Of a stretch of DNA of 64,000 nucleotides, positions 30,730 to 40,698 are shown in pieces. The notes beneath the pieces are model-generated. The model was not told the DNA's origin and made no database searches. It saw only the letters and a list, made by a program, of their open reading frames with translations. The DNA is from Elusimicrobia bacterium RIFCSPLOWO2_02_FULL_39_32 (GTDB lineage Bacteria; Elusimicrobiota; Elusimicrobia; 2-02-FULL-39-32): the NCBI GenBank assembly GCA_001800135.1, contig MGUU01000022.1, forward strand, positions 39,004 to 103,003, given 5' to 3'. The position numbers and the translations under genes were made by a program. Each line of letters starts with the position of its first letter. Position 1 is the first letter of the stretch.

Positions 30730-31404
30730 TTATAAATTTCTACTTAATTTCCTAAATAGAACATAGACAAAGCCAAACAAAAAACCTCCTGCATGAGCAA
30801 ACCAAGCAACTCCACCAATATCTCTACCAATAGCATGCATTGCCTGCAAAGAGGCTGTTCCGCTAAAGGTTTGCATTAAAAACCAAAATCCCAAAAAGAA
30901 GATGGCTGGAATCTCAACAATTCGAGTAAAAAAACCAAATGGAATTAAAGTTAACACCCTTGCTCTTGGAAAAAGCACAAAATAAGAGCCCAACACACCT
31001 GCTATAGCTCCACTTGCTCCAATCATTGGCATTAAGCTATTTTGATTAAAATATATCTGCGATATAGAAGCTGCAATCCCACTCAAAAGATAGAAGATAA
31101 AATACCTTATATGACCAATCTTATCTTCCACATTATCCCCAAAAATGTATAAGTAAAGCATATTTCCTATTAAATGCAACCAACCTCCATGCAAAAATTG
31201 AGATGTTATAAGATTCGATAAATTGCCAAATGGATCAATAATTGTTTCATGTGGAACAATTCCATAAACACGAATAAGACTATCTAGTTGACCTAATGAA
31301 TTTAAATTTAATTGATAATAAAATGCAAGTATATTCGCAAATATAAGCAAATAGTTTACAAATGGAACTCTCCTTGAATTAATATTATCTTTTAAGGGAA
31401 TCAT
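30730..31404 (-). CDS. Rhomboid family intramembrane serine protease
   Basis: GASGAIAGVLGSYFVLFPRARV (catalytic Ser) and HAGGFLFGFVY (catalytic His). Confidence 0.93.
   Translation of the reverse strand: MIPLKDNINSRRVPFVNYLLIFANILAFYYQLNLNSLGQLDSLIRVYGIVPHETIIDPFGNLSNLITSQFLHGGWLHLIGNMLYLYIFGDNVEDKIGHIRYFIFYLLSGIAASISQIYFNQNSLMPMIGASGAIAGVLGSYFVLFPRARVLTLIPFGFFTRIVEIPAIFFLGFWFLMQTFSGTASLQAMHAIGRDIGGVAWFAHAGGFLFGFVYVLFRKLSRNL
31243..31258 (+). promoter_or_regulatory. parS-like site 11, inside rhomboid CDS
   Basis: TGTTTCATGTGGAACA, identical to class A array sites. Confidence 0.75.
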
Positions 31405-32197
31405 GGGTCATATTAATCTTCTTAACAATAACAATTTTTCTTGATTTAGAATCATTGGGTAAATAATATTCTTGCTCCTTAAAGAATATTCCACCTAAAG
31501 ATTTTTCACTCTTCTCAATAATATCTCTAATATCAGCCACACTGATTTCTGATCCTAACCAAAAAAAAGCAAAGCCGCCAATTTTTAAAAAAGGCAATGA
31601 CAATTTCAAAGCAGCTGGGAATTTAGCCATTCCTCTTGTTAAAACTATTTCAAAACTATCCTTATAGTTCCTATTTTCTTTCAAATTCTCAACTCTATTA
31701 CAGATAGCCTCTACATTCTTCAACTTCAATATGGGGACAAGAACATTTTCCAGAAAAAAATGCTTTTTTTTGTTAGATTCTACAAGATTAAATTTATGAT
31801 GATTAAGAAGAATGGATAATGGAATTCCTGGTAGTCCTGCTCCGGTTCCTAGATCAATAACATTTATCTTACTCTTCGTATCTATTGTTTCACTGTAATT
31901 AATATGATTTAGAGAATCTTTCAAATTAATCTTATTTAAAAAAGATTTTTCTGAAAAACTATTAATCCTAAATTGTTCTGGAAATAATAAGAGAGGAATC
32001 AGTGAGTCTTGAAAGTGTCTAGTCCATATTTTATCAATATCATTATGAGAAATCATATTGAATTTAAGATTATACTTATGAACAATCTGTTGATAAGTAA
32101 TAAACTTATTGTGGATATCATTTAAACCCACAGAATCTAAACACTTTAAAGAATTAAGAAAGACAATAAACTTTCTTTCAGACAATAAAACATCCAT
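31385..32197 (-). CDS. rsmG: 16S rRNA (guanine527-N7)-methyltransferase RsmG (GidB)
   Basis: VIDLGTGAGLPGIPLSILL...LVESNKKKHFFLENV...VLTRGMAKF. Confidence 0.88.
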   Translation of the reverse strand: MDVLLSERKFIVFLNSLKCLDSVGLNDIHNKFITYQQIVHKYNLKFNMISHNDIDKIWTRHFQDSLIPLLLFPEQFRINSFSEKSFLNKINLKDSLNHINYSETIDTKSKINVIDLGTGAGLPGIPLSILLNHHKFNLVESNKKKHFFLENVLVPILKLKNVEAICNRVENLKENRNYKDSFEIVLTRGMAKFPAALKLSLPFLKIGGFAFFWLGSEISVADIRDIIEKSEKSLGGIFFKEQEYYLPNDSKSRKIVIVKKINMTHDSLKR

Positions 32198-32274
32198 TCT
32201 AGTAGCACTCCTTTCTCATTATGCCTAAAAAGAGTATTGTGATTATGAGAAAATTTAGGAGAAGTAGATGGTTA

Positions 32275-32829
32275 TTATTTTTTCTCTAGGAGCTGACGAA
32301 AAAAGAGGAGACGGCACTGATTTTCCATCATGGAAATCCGAGCTGTGGCTTGACGAATATCTTTACCTACTGAGAAAGCGCCATGTCCACGGATCATAGC
32401 TACAACCTGTTTTGAAAAAAGTTTAGGAAAATGATCTGCAATGCAAAGAGATCCTTCTCCATATGGACATTCTGTCAACACAGGAATCTCTGGAATATAA
32501 AGAGAGTCTGAATCTATGGGCTTAATCAGCGTAGTATCCCAGGAAAGAGCTGTTGTATAGGGTGGATGCGCATGAACTATAGCTTGAACTTCAGGATTTT
32601 CTAGATAAATAGCTCTATGCACTGGGGTTTCAGAAGAAGCGCCCTTATCTCTAATCGTATTTTCTAAATTGACAGTAACAATGTCAGAAGCAGAAAGAGC
32701 GCCTAAAAGAGAGCCTGTGCGAGTCACATAAATGACTGAACCTTTTTTAAGGGAAATATTCCCAGAGGTAAGATGGATTAACCCAGCCTCCCAAAGCATT
32801 TTCCCATACTTTACAAATTCATTATACAT
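32275..32829 (-). CDS. Class II aldolase/adducin family protein (fuculose-phosphate aldolase-like)
   Basis: LTSGNISLKKG...SSETPVHRAIYLENPEVQAIVHAHPPYTTALS. Confidence 0.88.
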   Translation of the reverse strand: MYNEFVKYGKMLWEAGLIHLTSGNISLKKGSVIYVTRTGSLLGALSASDIVTVNLENTIRDKGASSETPVHRAIYLENPEVQAIVHAHPPYTTALSWDTTLIKPIDSDSLYIPEIPVLTECPYGEGSLCIADHFPKLFSKQVVAMIRGHGAFSVGKDIRQATARISMMENQCRLLFFRQLLEKK

Positions 32830-32906
32830 TTAACGTATTATACCACTCTTAAAAAACTTTTCAACAATTTTTCAAGCACCAAAATAATTCATTTGCAGAT
32901 AAACCC

Positions 32907-33665
32907 CTATTTTTTTACAAATGAACTCAACAGGTCAATCGGGACAGGGAAAATAATAGTTGAATTTTTTTCTGACGCGATTTCTGTCAAGGTTTGCAAA
33001 AATCTAAGCTGCAAAGTTGCGGGTTCTGTTCCTATAATTTTTGCCGCATCTGCTAGCTTTTGTGAAGCTTGATACTCGCCGTCTGCATGAATAATTTTTG
33101 CGCGCCTTTCTCGCTCTGCTTCTGCTTGACGCGCCATGGCCCGAAGCATTTCAGGGGGAAAATCAACATTTTTTACCTCTACCGCTGTTACTTTTATGCC
33201 CCAGGGTTCTGTGTGTTGATCAATAATTTTTTGAAGCGCCATATTGATCTCATCCCGGCTGGAAAGAAGAGAATCAATCTCTTTTTGACCTAATATAGAA
33301 CGAAGAGAAGTTTGCGCAATTTGAGAAGTTGCAAAGAGAAAATTCTGCACATCTAACGTTGCTCTTCGCGGATCCACCACTTTAAAATAAACAACCGCAT
33401 TAACTTTAACTGAAACGTTATCTTTAGTAATCACATCCTGAGATTCCACATCCATTGTAACCACCCGAGTGTCCACCACTTTCATTCTTTGAATCAGTGG
33501 AACTACCCAAACAAGGCCAGGTCCCTTCACTTTCCAAAACCGCCCTAGCATTAAAACAACACCCCTCTCATACTCCTGCAAAATCCTAAGCCCAGAGGCC
33601 CAGAGCACAACAGCTCCTACAATTACAAAAGTAACAAGTGACATTAAACTTGCCATAATATTCAT
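32907..33665 (-). CDS. SPFH/stomatin-like protein (slipin)
   Basis: [68 protein letters not shown]. Confidence 0.93.
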   Translation of the reverse strand: MNIMASLMSLVTFVIVGAVVLWASGLRILQEYERGVVLMLGRFWKVKGPGLVWVVPLIQRMKVVDTRVVTMDVESQDVITKDNVSVKVNAVVYFKVVDPRRATLDVQNFLFATSQIAQTSLRSILGQKEIDSLLSSRDEINMALQKIIDQHTEPWGIKVTAVEVKNVDFPPEMLRAMARQAEAERERRAKIIHADGEYQASQKLADAAKIIGTEPATLQLRFLQTLTEIASEKNSTIIFPVPIDLLSSFVKK

Positions 33666-33740
33666 AAATGTTCCTCCTCATCAGCTACTGACCGCTTATT
33701 CACAAGCGATAGCTGGACTTCAATTTTTTCAACAAAACTA

Positions 33741-35024
33741 TTACTTCTTGCGCTTTACAATTAACTTTAACTTAACAACTTGCATAATTTCAACTTCTTC
33801 ACCCTCCAAAATCGTTTCTAGAGATTCAGCATTCCAAATTTCACCTCCATAAATCACCTGCCCTAAAGGAGAAAGATTAGTTTTCGCAGTTGCAGTTTGA
33901 CCAATCATTCCTTCAACCCCGCTTACCACTTTTGTTTTTCTGATCCTTAAAAGCAAAACAATTAAAATAAATAATAATAGGGCTGTAAGAATCACAGTTG
34001 AGAAAATAAGGGGCCTGGATATCTGCCAGTAAGGAAACTCAACTCGAACCAGCATCAATGAACCAAGAGCCAACGCAATCACTCCTCCCAGCCCTGCCAA
34101 ACCGCTTGGGATTTGGCTTTCAATAACAAACAAAACAACTGCCAAAACAATTAACCCTGCGCCGGCATAGTTGATTGGCAATGTCTGTAAGGAATAGAGA
34201 CCTAATAAGAGAGATATAGCTCCTGCTACGCCGGGCAAAACCGCGCCGGGATTCATGAGCTCGTATAAAATTCCATAAATCCCAATCATCATTAAAAGAT
34301 AAGCGATATTGGGATCAGTAATGGTTTTTAAAATTTTAACGCGAAGACTCATGGGAAAAATTTCTTTCTTTGCGCCTTTAGTTATCAAACCTTTTTTTCC
34401 GCTAGAAGTCTCAACTACTTTCCCATGAATACGTTCAATTAATTCATCTAAATCCTTAGCGATCAAATCTATCACGCCTAACTGAAGAGCTTCCTGTTCA
34501 GTTGCAGAACTGCTTTTTCTAACAGCATCTTCTGCCCATTTACTATTTCTTTTTCTAGATTCTGCGATTGTTTTAATAAAAGCTACTGTGTCATTTTCAA
34601 TTTTAGCGCGCATGTCTCCTTCGGTTGTTTTGCCTAGCTCCACAGGATGCGCTGCGCCAATACGAGTTTGAGGCGCCATGCTGGCAATGTGAGCTGCCAG
34701 TGTAATAAAAGTGCCTGCAGAAGCTGCCCGCGCCCCTTGGGGGGAAACATAAACCACTACAGGGATAGAGGAAGCGCTAATCTCTTTTACTAAGATTCTT
34801 GTGGATTCAAGCAAACCTCCTGGGGTATCTAGTTCAATAATTAAACAACTAACGTTTTTTTCATGCGCAACTCTCAGCGCAGAACCCAGCCATTCTTCTG
34901 CTGCAGGAGTAATTGCGCCGTCATAAGAAGCCACTAACACCACTGGTTGAGTGCTGGCATATGCCTTTAAAGGCAAACAAAGTAAAAAGAGAGAGAGAAA
35001 AAATTGTAATTTAATAAGTTTCAT
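33741..35024 (-). CDS. NfeD-type membrane serine protease (ClpP-like N-terminus, NfeD C-terminus)
   Basis: SYDGAITPAAEEWL...ELDTPGGLLESTR...YVSPQGARAASAGTFI; C-terminal TM + beta-barrel. Confidence 0.92.
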   Translation of the reverse strand: MKLIKLQFFLSLFLLCLPLKAYASTQPVVLVASYDGAITPAAEEWLGSALRVAHEKNVSCLIIELDTPGGLLESTRILVKEISASSIPVVVYVSPQGARAASAGTFITLAAHIASMAPQTRIGAAHPVELGKTTEGDMRAKIENDTVAFIKTIAESRKRNSKWAEDAVRKSSSATEQEALQLGVIDLIAKDLDELIERIHGKVVETSSGKKGLITKGAKKEIFPMSLRVKILKTITDPNIAYLLMMIGIYGILYELMNPGAVLPGVAGAISLLLGLYSLQTLPINYAGAGLIVLAVVLFVIESQIPSGLAGLGGVIALALGSLMLVRVEFPYWQISRPLIFSTVILTALLLFILIVLLLRIRKTKVVSGVEGMIGQTATAKTNLSPLGQVIYGGEIWNAESLETILEGEEVEIMQVVKLKLIVKRKK

Positions 35025-35143
35025 GGATTCCTAGTCAAAACGTAAATTTTTTCAGTGAGAACTAAATAGTTTATTTTTCTTTAAAATAAGAAATTAAACG
35101 AGGAGTCAAAGATAAATAGACTATCTAAAAATGGCTAAACAAA

Positions 35144-35797
35144 CTACCAAGCTTTAGCCCGTTCCAGGAGATAAACATCTACCTTTTTATGTTCCCAATT
35201 TCTAGATACAGCCTTATTTTCCACAAAAAGATCAATACGTTTCCCTTTAATCGCTGAGCCTGTGTCTGAAGAATAGGCATAGCCATAACCTGGTATATAA
35301 AGACGCATTCCTAAAGGAATAACGCTAGGATCTACAGCTACTAATCCTCTTCTCACACGATGGCCGCTATAAGTAATGGTCCCTGGAACTTGTGGGTCAC
35401 CCACCCAATAGGCAGTAGCAACCAGTCGTATTTTCTTCAGCTTAGAAAGATCATAAATTTTTATAGGGTAGTCTCTTTGATTTAAAAAAACCAATCTTTT
35501 TACAGGTTTTTTTTCAATTTTTTTAACTTTCTTTTTAGTTTCTACCTCTTTCCCATCATGAAAAATATGCTGGATGGTATAAACCGTGTTTTGCCGAACC
35601 CCTTCTTGAATCTCTACCTTGCGTAAATTTTTGGCAGTTCTTCTTTTCCACTCTAACACAAAATCCACAAGGCTATTTTCTTCTTCCAAAGTCTCCTTAA
35701 CGCGCACCACTTGCGCTTTTTCGCCCCAACGAATTTTTTCATTTAAAGAAGGACGGACAATATCTTTTGAACTCAACTTTACATCAAATTGCTGCAA
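35144..35797 (-). CDS. G5/DUF348 + 3D (Asp-Asp-Asp) domain protein; real N-terminus likely upstream (frame open to 35965)
   Basis: ATAYWVGDPQVPGTITYSGHRVRRGLVAVDPSVIPLGMRLYIPGYGYAYSSDTGSAIKGKRIDLF; TTG start in the track. Confidence 0.85.
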   Translation of the reverse strand: MQQFDVKLSSKDIVRPSLNEKIRWGEKAQVVRVKETLEEENSLVDFVLEWKRRTAKNLRKVEIQEGVRQNTVYTIQHIFHDGKEVETKKKVKKIEKKPVKRLVFLNQRDYPIKIYDLSKLKKIRLVATAYWVGDPQVPGTITYSGHRVRRGLVAVDPSVIPLGMRLYIPGYGYAYSSDTGSAIKGKRIDLFVENKAVSRNWEHKKVDVYLLERAKAW

Positions 35798-36037
35798 AAG
35801 TTCTGCTACAGTCTCTTTTTGTAAAGAATAGTGCGTATAAATTTTACCATCTACCTTTAAGGTAGTGCGGGCAAAAAATAAAAGTGTGCCAACAGTGGCA
35901 AAACTTACCAGAATTGCTAATCCAACAAAGAAAGAAACTCTTTTTTTATTTAAGATGCAATTAACTCAACTTGCCCGATTAATTTAATTAGCTACAATAG
36001 ATTATTCGGGTTGAATGCTCTAAATAATAAGCTAGAA

Positions 36038-36700
36038 TTACACGGATTCATATTCGTCTAAAAATGGGCGAAAACGCGCTTTTGCGCCTAACTTTAACAC
36101 GAAATTTTCAAACTTTTCCTTATCTTGAGCGCCCATCTCCACAGCTGTGACAAAAGTCTCTGGTATTTTTTTAGCGCAGGCTCGAATAAACTCTATGACG
36201 CTTTCAAAACCCTTTTCTTTAAATTCAGGTAAAGGACGATGAATTTTTTTCCACTCTTCTGGATCTAAAGTATTCAAAGAAATAGAGACCACATCTAAAA
36301 ATCTGGCTAGCTCTTGACTTATATCCCTACCATTAATTAAATTCCCTAATCCTATGGTATTTAAACGAATTTTTTTTGCGCCATGCTGTTTTAAATACAA
36401 AGAAATTTTTTCCATCTCAAGCAGACGATAGGACGATTCTCCATATCCGCAAAAAACAATTTCTGAATAGCGCTCTGGATTTTGGATGGTTGCAAGCACC
36501 TCTTCCACAGAGGGTTCTTTTGGCAAAAGAAGATTGTAATTCCTATACATGTATTCCCATGAAAATTTAATGCAAAAAGAACAGGCAGTAGGGCACCGTG
36601 GGGTAATGTTTAAATACAACGCATCCTTATACTGATAAGATAATGCCGGCAGCTTTCTTTGCTCTATTTTCATATCTTCAATTTCATTTATTGTATTCAT
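36038..36700 (-). CDS. TatD-associated radical SAM protein
   Basis: LNITPRCPTACSFCIKF (CX3CX2C); overlaps tatD. Confidence 0.85.
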   Translation of the reverse strand: MNTINEIEDMKIEQRKLPALSYQYKDALYLNITPRCPTACSFCIKFSWEYMYRNYNLLLPKEPSVEEVLATIQNPERYSEIVFCGYGESSYRLLEMEKISLYLKQHGAKKIRLNTIGLGNLINGRDISQELARFLDVVSISLNTLDPEEWKKIHRPLPEFKEKGFESVIEFIRACAKKIPETFVTAVEMGAQDKEKFENFVLKLGAKARFRPFLDEYESV

Positions 36701-37562
36701 GCAATCTAAACAATTTCAAAGCGTTTTGGGTTGTGATCCGGGCAATTTCATCTAAACTTTTTCCATAAAGGTTCGCCAATGCTTCAGCAATTAAAATAAG
36801 ATAGGAGGACTCATTTCTTTTGCCTCTATACCCCTGTGGGGGAAGATAGGGCGCGTCTGTTTCCAAAACAATTTTGTTTTCCGGCGCTTTAGAAAGCACC
36901 TCTCTTAAATTTTTAGCGCTCGGGTAGGTTAGAGGTCCATCCACTCCTAAATAAAAACCCAAATCCATGCAACCTTCAGCAAATCCCAAATCTCCGGAAA
37001 AACAATGAATGACCCCCGGACAAATATCTTTACGTCCCATGCCTCCAAAAAAACTTTTTAAAATCCTCAAAGTGTCTGCTTGAGCTTCTCTACAATGGAT
37101 AACAACTGGTTTGTTTAGCTCTGCAGCAACTTCTAAACATTTTCTAAAAAGCGAAATTTGATCTTCTCTGGAAGCAGTGCTTTTTACAAAATCTAAACCA
37201 ATTTCTCCAATAGCTACGCACAGGGGGGAAAAAGCGAATTTAGTCATTATACCAAAATCAAACTGATCCATTCTCTGGGCATAATGGGGATGAAAACCGC
37301 AAGTCCAAAAAGCTAAAGGCTTTTGCAATTGAGTTCTTAAGGCTTGTGAACCCCAATCAGTATGAAAACTGGTTTTCAAGTCAGAATGAGAATCTTCTGC
37401 AAACTGCTTTGCTTTTTCCCAGCTTTCAGGAGATTCGCCAATTTCTACGATCCACTGAATGCCTTTAGATTGAGCCCTCTCCAATACTGCTGACCGATCC
37501 TCGTCAAATTGAGGATCACAAAGGTGCGCATGCGTGTCTATCAACTGAATCCTAGAGATCAT
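36684..37562 (-). CDS. tatD: TatD family metal-dependent hydrolase
   Basis: LIDTHAHLCDPQFDEDR...GEIGLDF...HCREAQADT...LETDAPYL. Confidence 0.93.
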   Translation of the reverse strand: MISRIQLIDTHAHLCDPQFDEDRSAVLERAQSKGIQWIVEIGESPESWEKAKQFAEDSHSDLKTSFHTDWGSQALRTQLQKPLAFWTCGFHPHYAQRMDQFDFGIMTKFAFSPLCVAIGEIGLDFVKSTASREDQISLFRKCLEVAAELNKPVVIHCREAQADTLRILKSFFGGMGRKDICPGVIHCFSGDLGFAEGCMDLGFYLGVDGPLTYPSAKNLREVLSKAPENKIVLETDAPYLPPQGYRGKRNESSYLILIAEALANLYGKSLDEIARITTQNALKLFRLHEYNK

Positions 37563-39130
37563 GCTTTTCTAGGAAATAAAATTTCCTGTTTCTGAATTCT
37601 TGTACCCGGGGAATAAGTTGCAATAGGCTCTCTAAATACTTTCATGGCCACTTCTTCTAGTTTAGATAACTCTCCTAGTTGCTGCCACATTCTTTGAGAA
37701 AGTTCAGGCATAAATGGATGATAAAGAGCGCTCAGCCAACGCAATACAATCAAAGTTTCAGCTAGAACACTTTCGCAAAGCTCTGGATTAGTTTTTACTA
37801 ATTTCCAAGGAGCATTGACTTCCAAATAACGGTTCGCTTCTCTAGCAACTGACAATCCATCTTCTAACACTTCCTGAAAAGCGCTCTTTTCAAAAGATTC
37901 AGTTATTTTTTTATTTTTTTCTAGTATCAAAGGCATGAAAAAACCTTTTGGCATTTTTCTAATAACCCCTGAAAAATTTTTTTCAATCAAGGTAAGGATT
38001 CTAGAAAAAAGATTGCCTAAATCATTGGCCAGTTCAAAATTATATCGCTTAAGCAAAGCTATTTTTGAAAAATCTCCGTCTGCGCCAAAAGGCATTTCTC
38101 GTAAAAGAAAATAACGGAAAGAGTCTGCGCCAAATTCCTTACAGACTTCAACTGGATCAACTATGTTCCCTTTGGATTTAGACATTTTATCGCCTTCCAC
38201 AGTCCACCAGCCATGAGCAAAAACTTTTTTTGGTAAAGGCAGTCCCAATGCCATAAGCATGGCAGGCCAAATCACTGTATGGAACCGAAATATCTCTTTA
38301 CCCACAAAATGAATGTCGCAAGGCCATGTCTCCTCAAATTTAAAATTGGATGAAGATATCTGGGGTGATGCCTGATCCTCTATTCCCGCTAAGGACTTAA
38401 GTTCATAGTGGGTCGCGCTCAAGTAGTTGATCAAAGCATCAAACCAAACATAAGCGGTATGGCCAAGTGCAAAGGGAACTGGAATTCCCCACTTTTCTTT
38501 AAGCCGCGACACTGATAGATCTTTCAGACCCTGACGCACAAACTGAATCATCTCTTGGGCGCGATGGTAAGGAGAAAGAAAATCAGGGTTCTCTTTATAA
38601 TGTTGAAGTAACCGATCTCCGTACTTGGACAATTTAAAAAAATAACTCTCTTCCTTTAGTTTCTCTACCGGCCTTGCGCATTCAGGGCACTGCCATCCGC
38701 TTGAGGCAGCTCCTTTTAACTGATTTTCAAGCCAAAAACTTTCGCAAGCCACACAATACCAATCTTCATAAAAACCCTTGTAAATTTCACCTTGATCATA
38801 GAGCCTTGTAAGAATGGCTTGAACTGTTTTTATATGGCGGGTTTCTGTGGTACGAATAAAATCATCATTTGAGATGTTTAACAGTTTCCATAAGGATTTA
38901 AACTCCTCTGCGGTTCGGGTCGCATATGCTTCAGGAGTAATGCCAGCTTGCAGGGAGGCTTGAGCGATTTTAGAACCATGTTCATCTGTGCCGGTAAGAA
39001 AAAAAACTTTCTCTCCCTGCATCCTTTTCCATCTAGCTAAAACATCCGCTGCAATTGTGGTGTAGGCATGGCCAATGTGCGGACGGTCATTGACATAATA
39101 AATAGGGGTGGTTATGTAAAAACTTTTCAC
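37559..39130 (-). CDS. metG: Methionyl-tRNA synthetase
   Basis: TTPIYYVNDRPHIGHAYTTIAADVLARW...DKMSKSKGN. Confidence 0.96.
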   Translation of the reverse strand: MKSFYITTPIYYVNDRPHIGHAYTTIAADVLARWKRMQGEKVFFLTGTDEHGSKIAQASLQAGITPEAYATRTAEEFKSLWKLLNISNDDFIRTTETRHIKTVQAILTRLYDQGEIYKGFYEDWYCVACESFWLENQLKGAASSGWQCPECARPVEKLKEESYFFKLSKYGDRLLQHYKENPDFLSPYHRAQEMIQFVRQGLKDLSVSRLKEKWGIPVPFALGHTAYVWFDALINYLSATHYELKSLAGIEDQASPQISSSNFKFEETWPCDIHFVGKEIFRFHTVIWPAMLMALGLPLPKKVFAHGWWTVEGDKMSKSKGNIVDPVEVCKEFGADSFRYFLLREMPFGADGDFSKIALLKRYNFELANDLGNLFSRILTLIEKNFSGVIRKMPKGFFMPLILEKNKKITESFEKSAFQEVLEDGLSVAREANRYLEVNAPWKLVKTNPELCESVLAETLIVLRWLSALYHPFMPELSQRMWQQLGELSKLEEVAMKVFREPIATYSPGTRIQKQEILFPRKA

Positions 39131-39131
39131 T

Positions 39132-40013
39132 TCAAAAGGTAAAAGAAAAAAGAAGCGGCTCTAAGATAAAAGGGGGATAGACATTTTTCTTTAGCTCTTC
39201 TTGAGACTGTAAAATTAACTCCAAACGATTTAAATTTTTTTCCTGCGGATCAGCTCTTAAATTCTGGACACATTTTAAGGTTAAAATTTTTAAAAAAAAC
39301 TCTGCCTGTTTTTTCTGGGTTGTTTTTTTAGATTCAAAAATTTTACTTAAAAGAATTTGGGGTTCCTTATATTTTCCTGAAAGCGCTTCCTCTGCCAGCT
39401 TTTCAAAACTTGAGACTTCTTTCTCTAAAATCATCCCTGGTTGCAAAGGAGCAAAACAGATTTTCCTGCACCTGGAGCGAATGGTAGAGATGATGCGTTC
39501 AGAACTCTGGGTAAGCAAAATCCAATGAGAATTTTTAGAGGATTCTTCTAAAACTTTTAGTAATGCATTGGAAGACTCTAAATTCAGAGATTCGGCTCGG
39601 TCAATCATAAAAACTCTTTTTCTGCCTTCTAAAGGACTGAGGTAAGACTGTTGGATTAAAATACGAATCGCTTCAATTCTTAATTCTTTTTGTTTAACCC
39701 TCTCTTCCTCATTTAATCCTAATAGAGTCCCTTGGGATTCAAAATCTAAAATAAAAAGATCTACATGATTTTGGCGCTCAATCTTCTTGCATGAACTGCA
39801 AAGATCACATGACTCAATCCCATTTCTTTCACAATTAAGAGCTTTGACAAATTCAAGCGCGGTTTTTCTTTTTCCAGCTCCTTCCGGACCCACAAAAAGA
39901 TAGCTCTCTGCTACACGTTTTGAAAAAAGATCCGCCTTAAGCAAAGAAACAGCTTTCGATTGTCCAACAATATTTTTAAAACTCATTAGCTTTTTATTTG
40001 TTGAATACCACAT
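39132..40013 (-). CDS. holB: DNA polymerase III delta' subunit-like AAA protein
   Basis: FKNIVGQSKAVSLLKADL...FVGPEGAGKRKTAL...LLKVLEESSKNSHWILLTQ. Confidence 0.88.
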   Translation of the reverse strand: MWYSTNKKLMSFKNIVGQSKAVSLLKADLFSKRVAESYLFVGPEGAGKRKTALEFVKALNCERNGIESCDLCSSCKKIERQNHVDLFILDFESQGTLLGLNEEERVKQKELRIEAIRILIQQSYLSPLEGRKRVFMIDRAESLNLESSNALLKVLEESSKNSHWILLTQSSERIISTIRSRCRKICFAPLQPGMILEKEVSSFEKLAEEALSGKYKEPQILLSKIFESKKTTQKKQAEFFLKILTLKCVQNLRADPQEKNLNRLELILQSQEELKKNVYPPFILEPLLFSFTF

Positions 40014-40666
40014 CGCGCTTTTAAAGGTGCGGGGTATGATTCTATCCTATCTTCGATCTCTTTTAAAATTTTCTGGTGAAGTTCTTTTATAGTTCCTTTT
40101 GCGGAAAGGATCTTTACCCTTTTAGGATTTTTTTTTGCAATGGCAAAATAACCCTTGCGCACCCGCTTATGAAAAAACAGACTTTCCTGTTCCAAGCGAT
40201 CTCCACCACTTTTTCCTTTCATTTTCTTAATCCGCCCAAGCCCTTCTTCTGGCGGAATATCCAACACAATGGTCAAATCTGGAATTAAATTCTCTGTCGC
40301 TATAGAATTAAGCTGCTCAATCAAACTTAAGGGAATTCCACGTCCATAGCCTTGATAAGCAATAGTCGCATCCCTATAGCGCTCACAGATAATGTACTTC
40401 CCTTTTTGTAAGGCAGGACGAATCACTTCTTCTGTATGTTGAGCGCGGCTCGCTTCATAGAGCAGGAGTTCAACTAAAGGAGAAATTTTATATTTTGGAT
40501 TTAGAATGATGCTCCTTAACTCTTCTGCAAAAGAGCTTCCCCCTGGTTCTCTACTATGCACAACATCAAAACCCTTCTTAAGAAGTGCCTCTTTAAGCAA
40601 AAGGGCTTGGGTTGTTTTTCCACAACCATCCGGCCCTTCCAATGTAAGAAAAAATCCTTTTTTCAT
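39986..40666 (-). CDS. tmk: Thymidylate kinase
   Basis: LTLEGPDGCGKTTQALLL...SREPGGSSFAEELR...CERYRDATIAYQGYGRG. Confidence 0.96.
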   Translation of the reverse strand: MKKGFFLTLEGPDGCGKTTQALLLKEALLKKGFDVVHSREPGGSSFAEELRSIILNPKYKISPLVELLLYEASRAQHTEEVIRPALQKGKYIICERYRDATIAYQGYGRGIPLSLIEQLNSIATENLIPDLTIVLDIPPEEGLGRIKKMKGKSGGDRLEQESLFFHKRVRKGYFAIAKKNPKRVKILSAKGTIKELHQKILKEIEDRIESYPAPLKARCGIQQIKS

Positions 40667-40698
40667 TCTTCTTTAACCCAGATTATCAATATTCGGGT

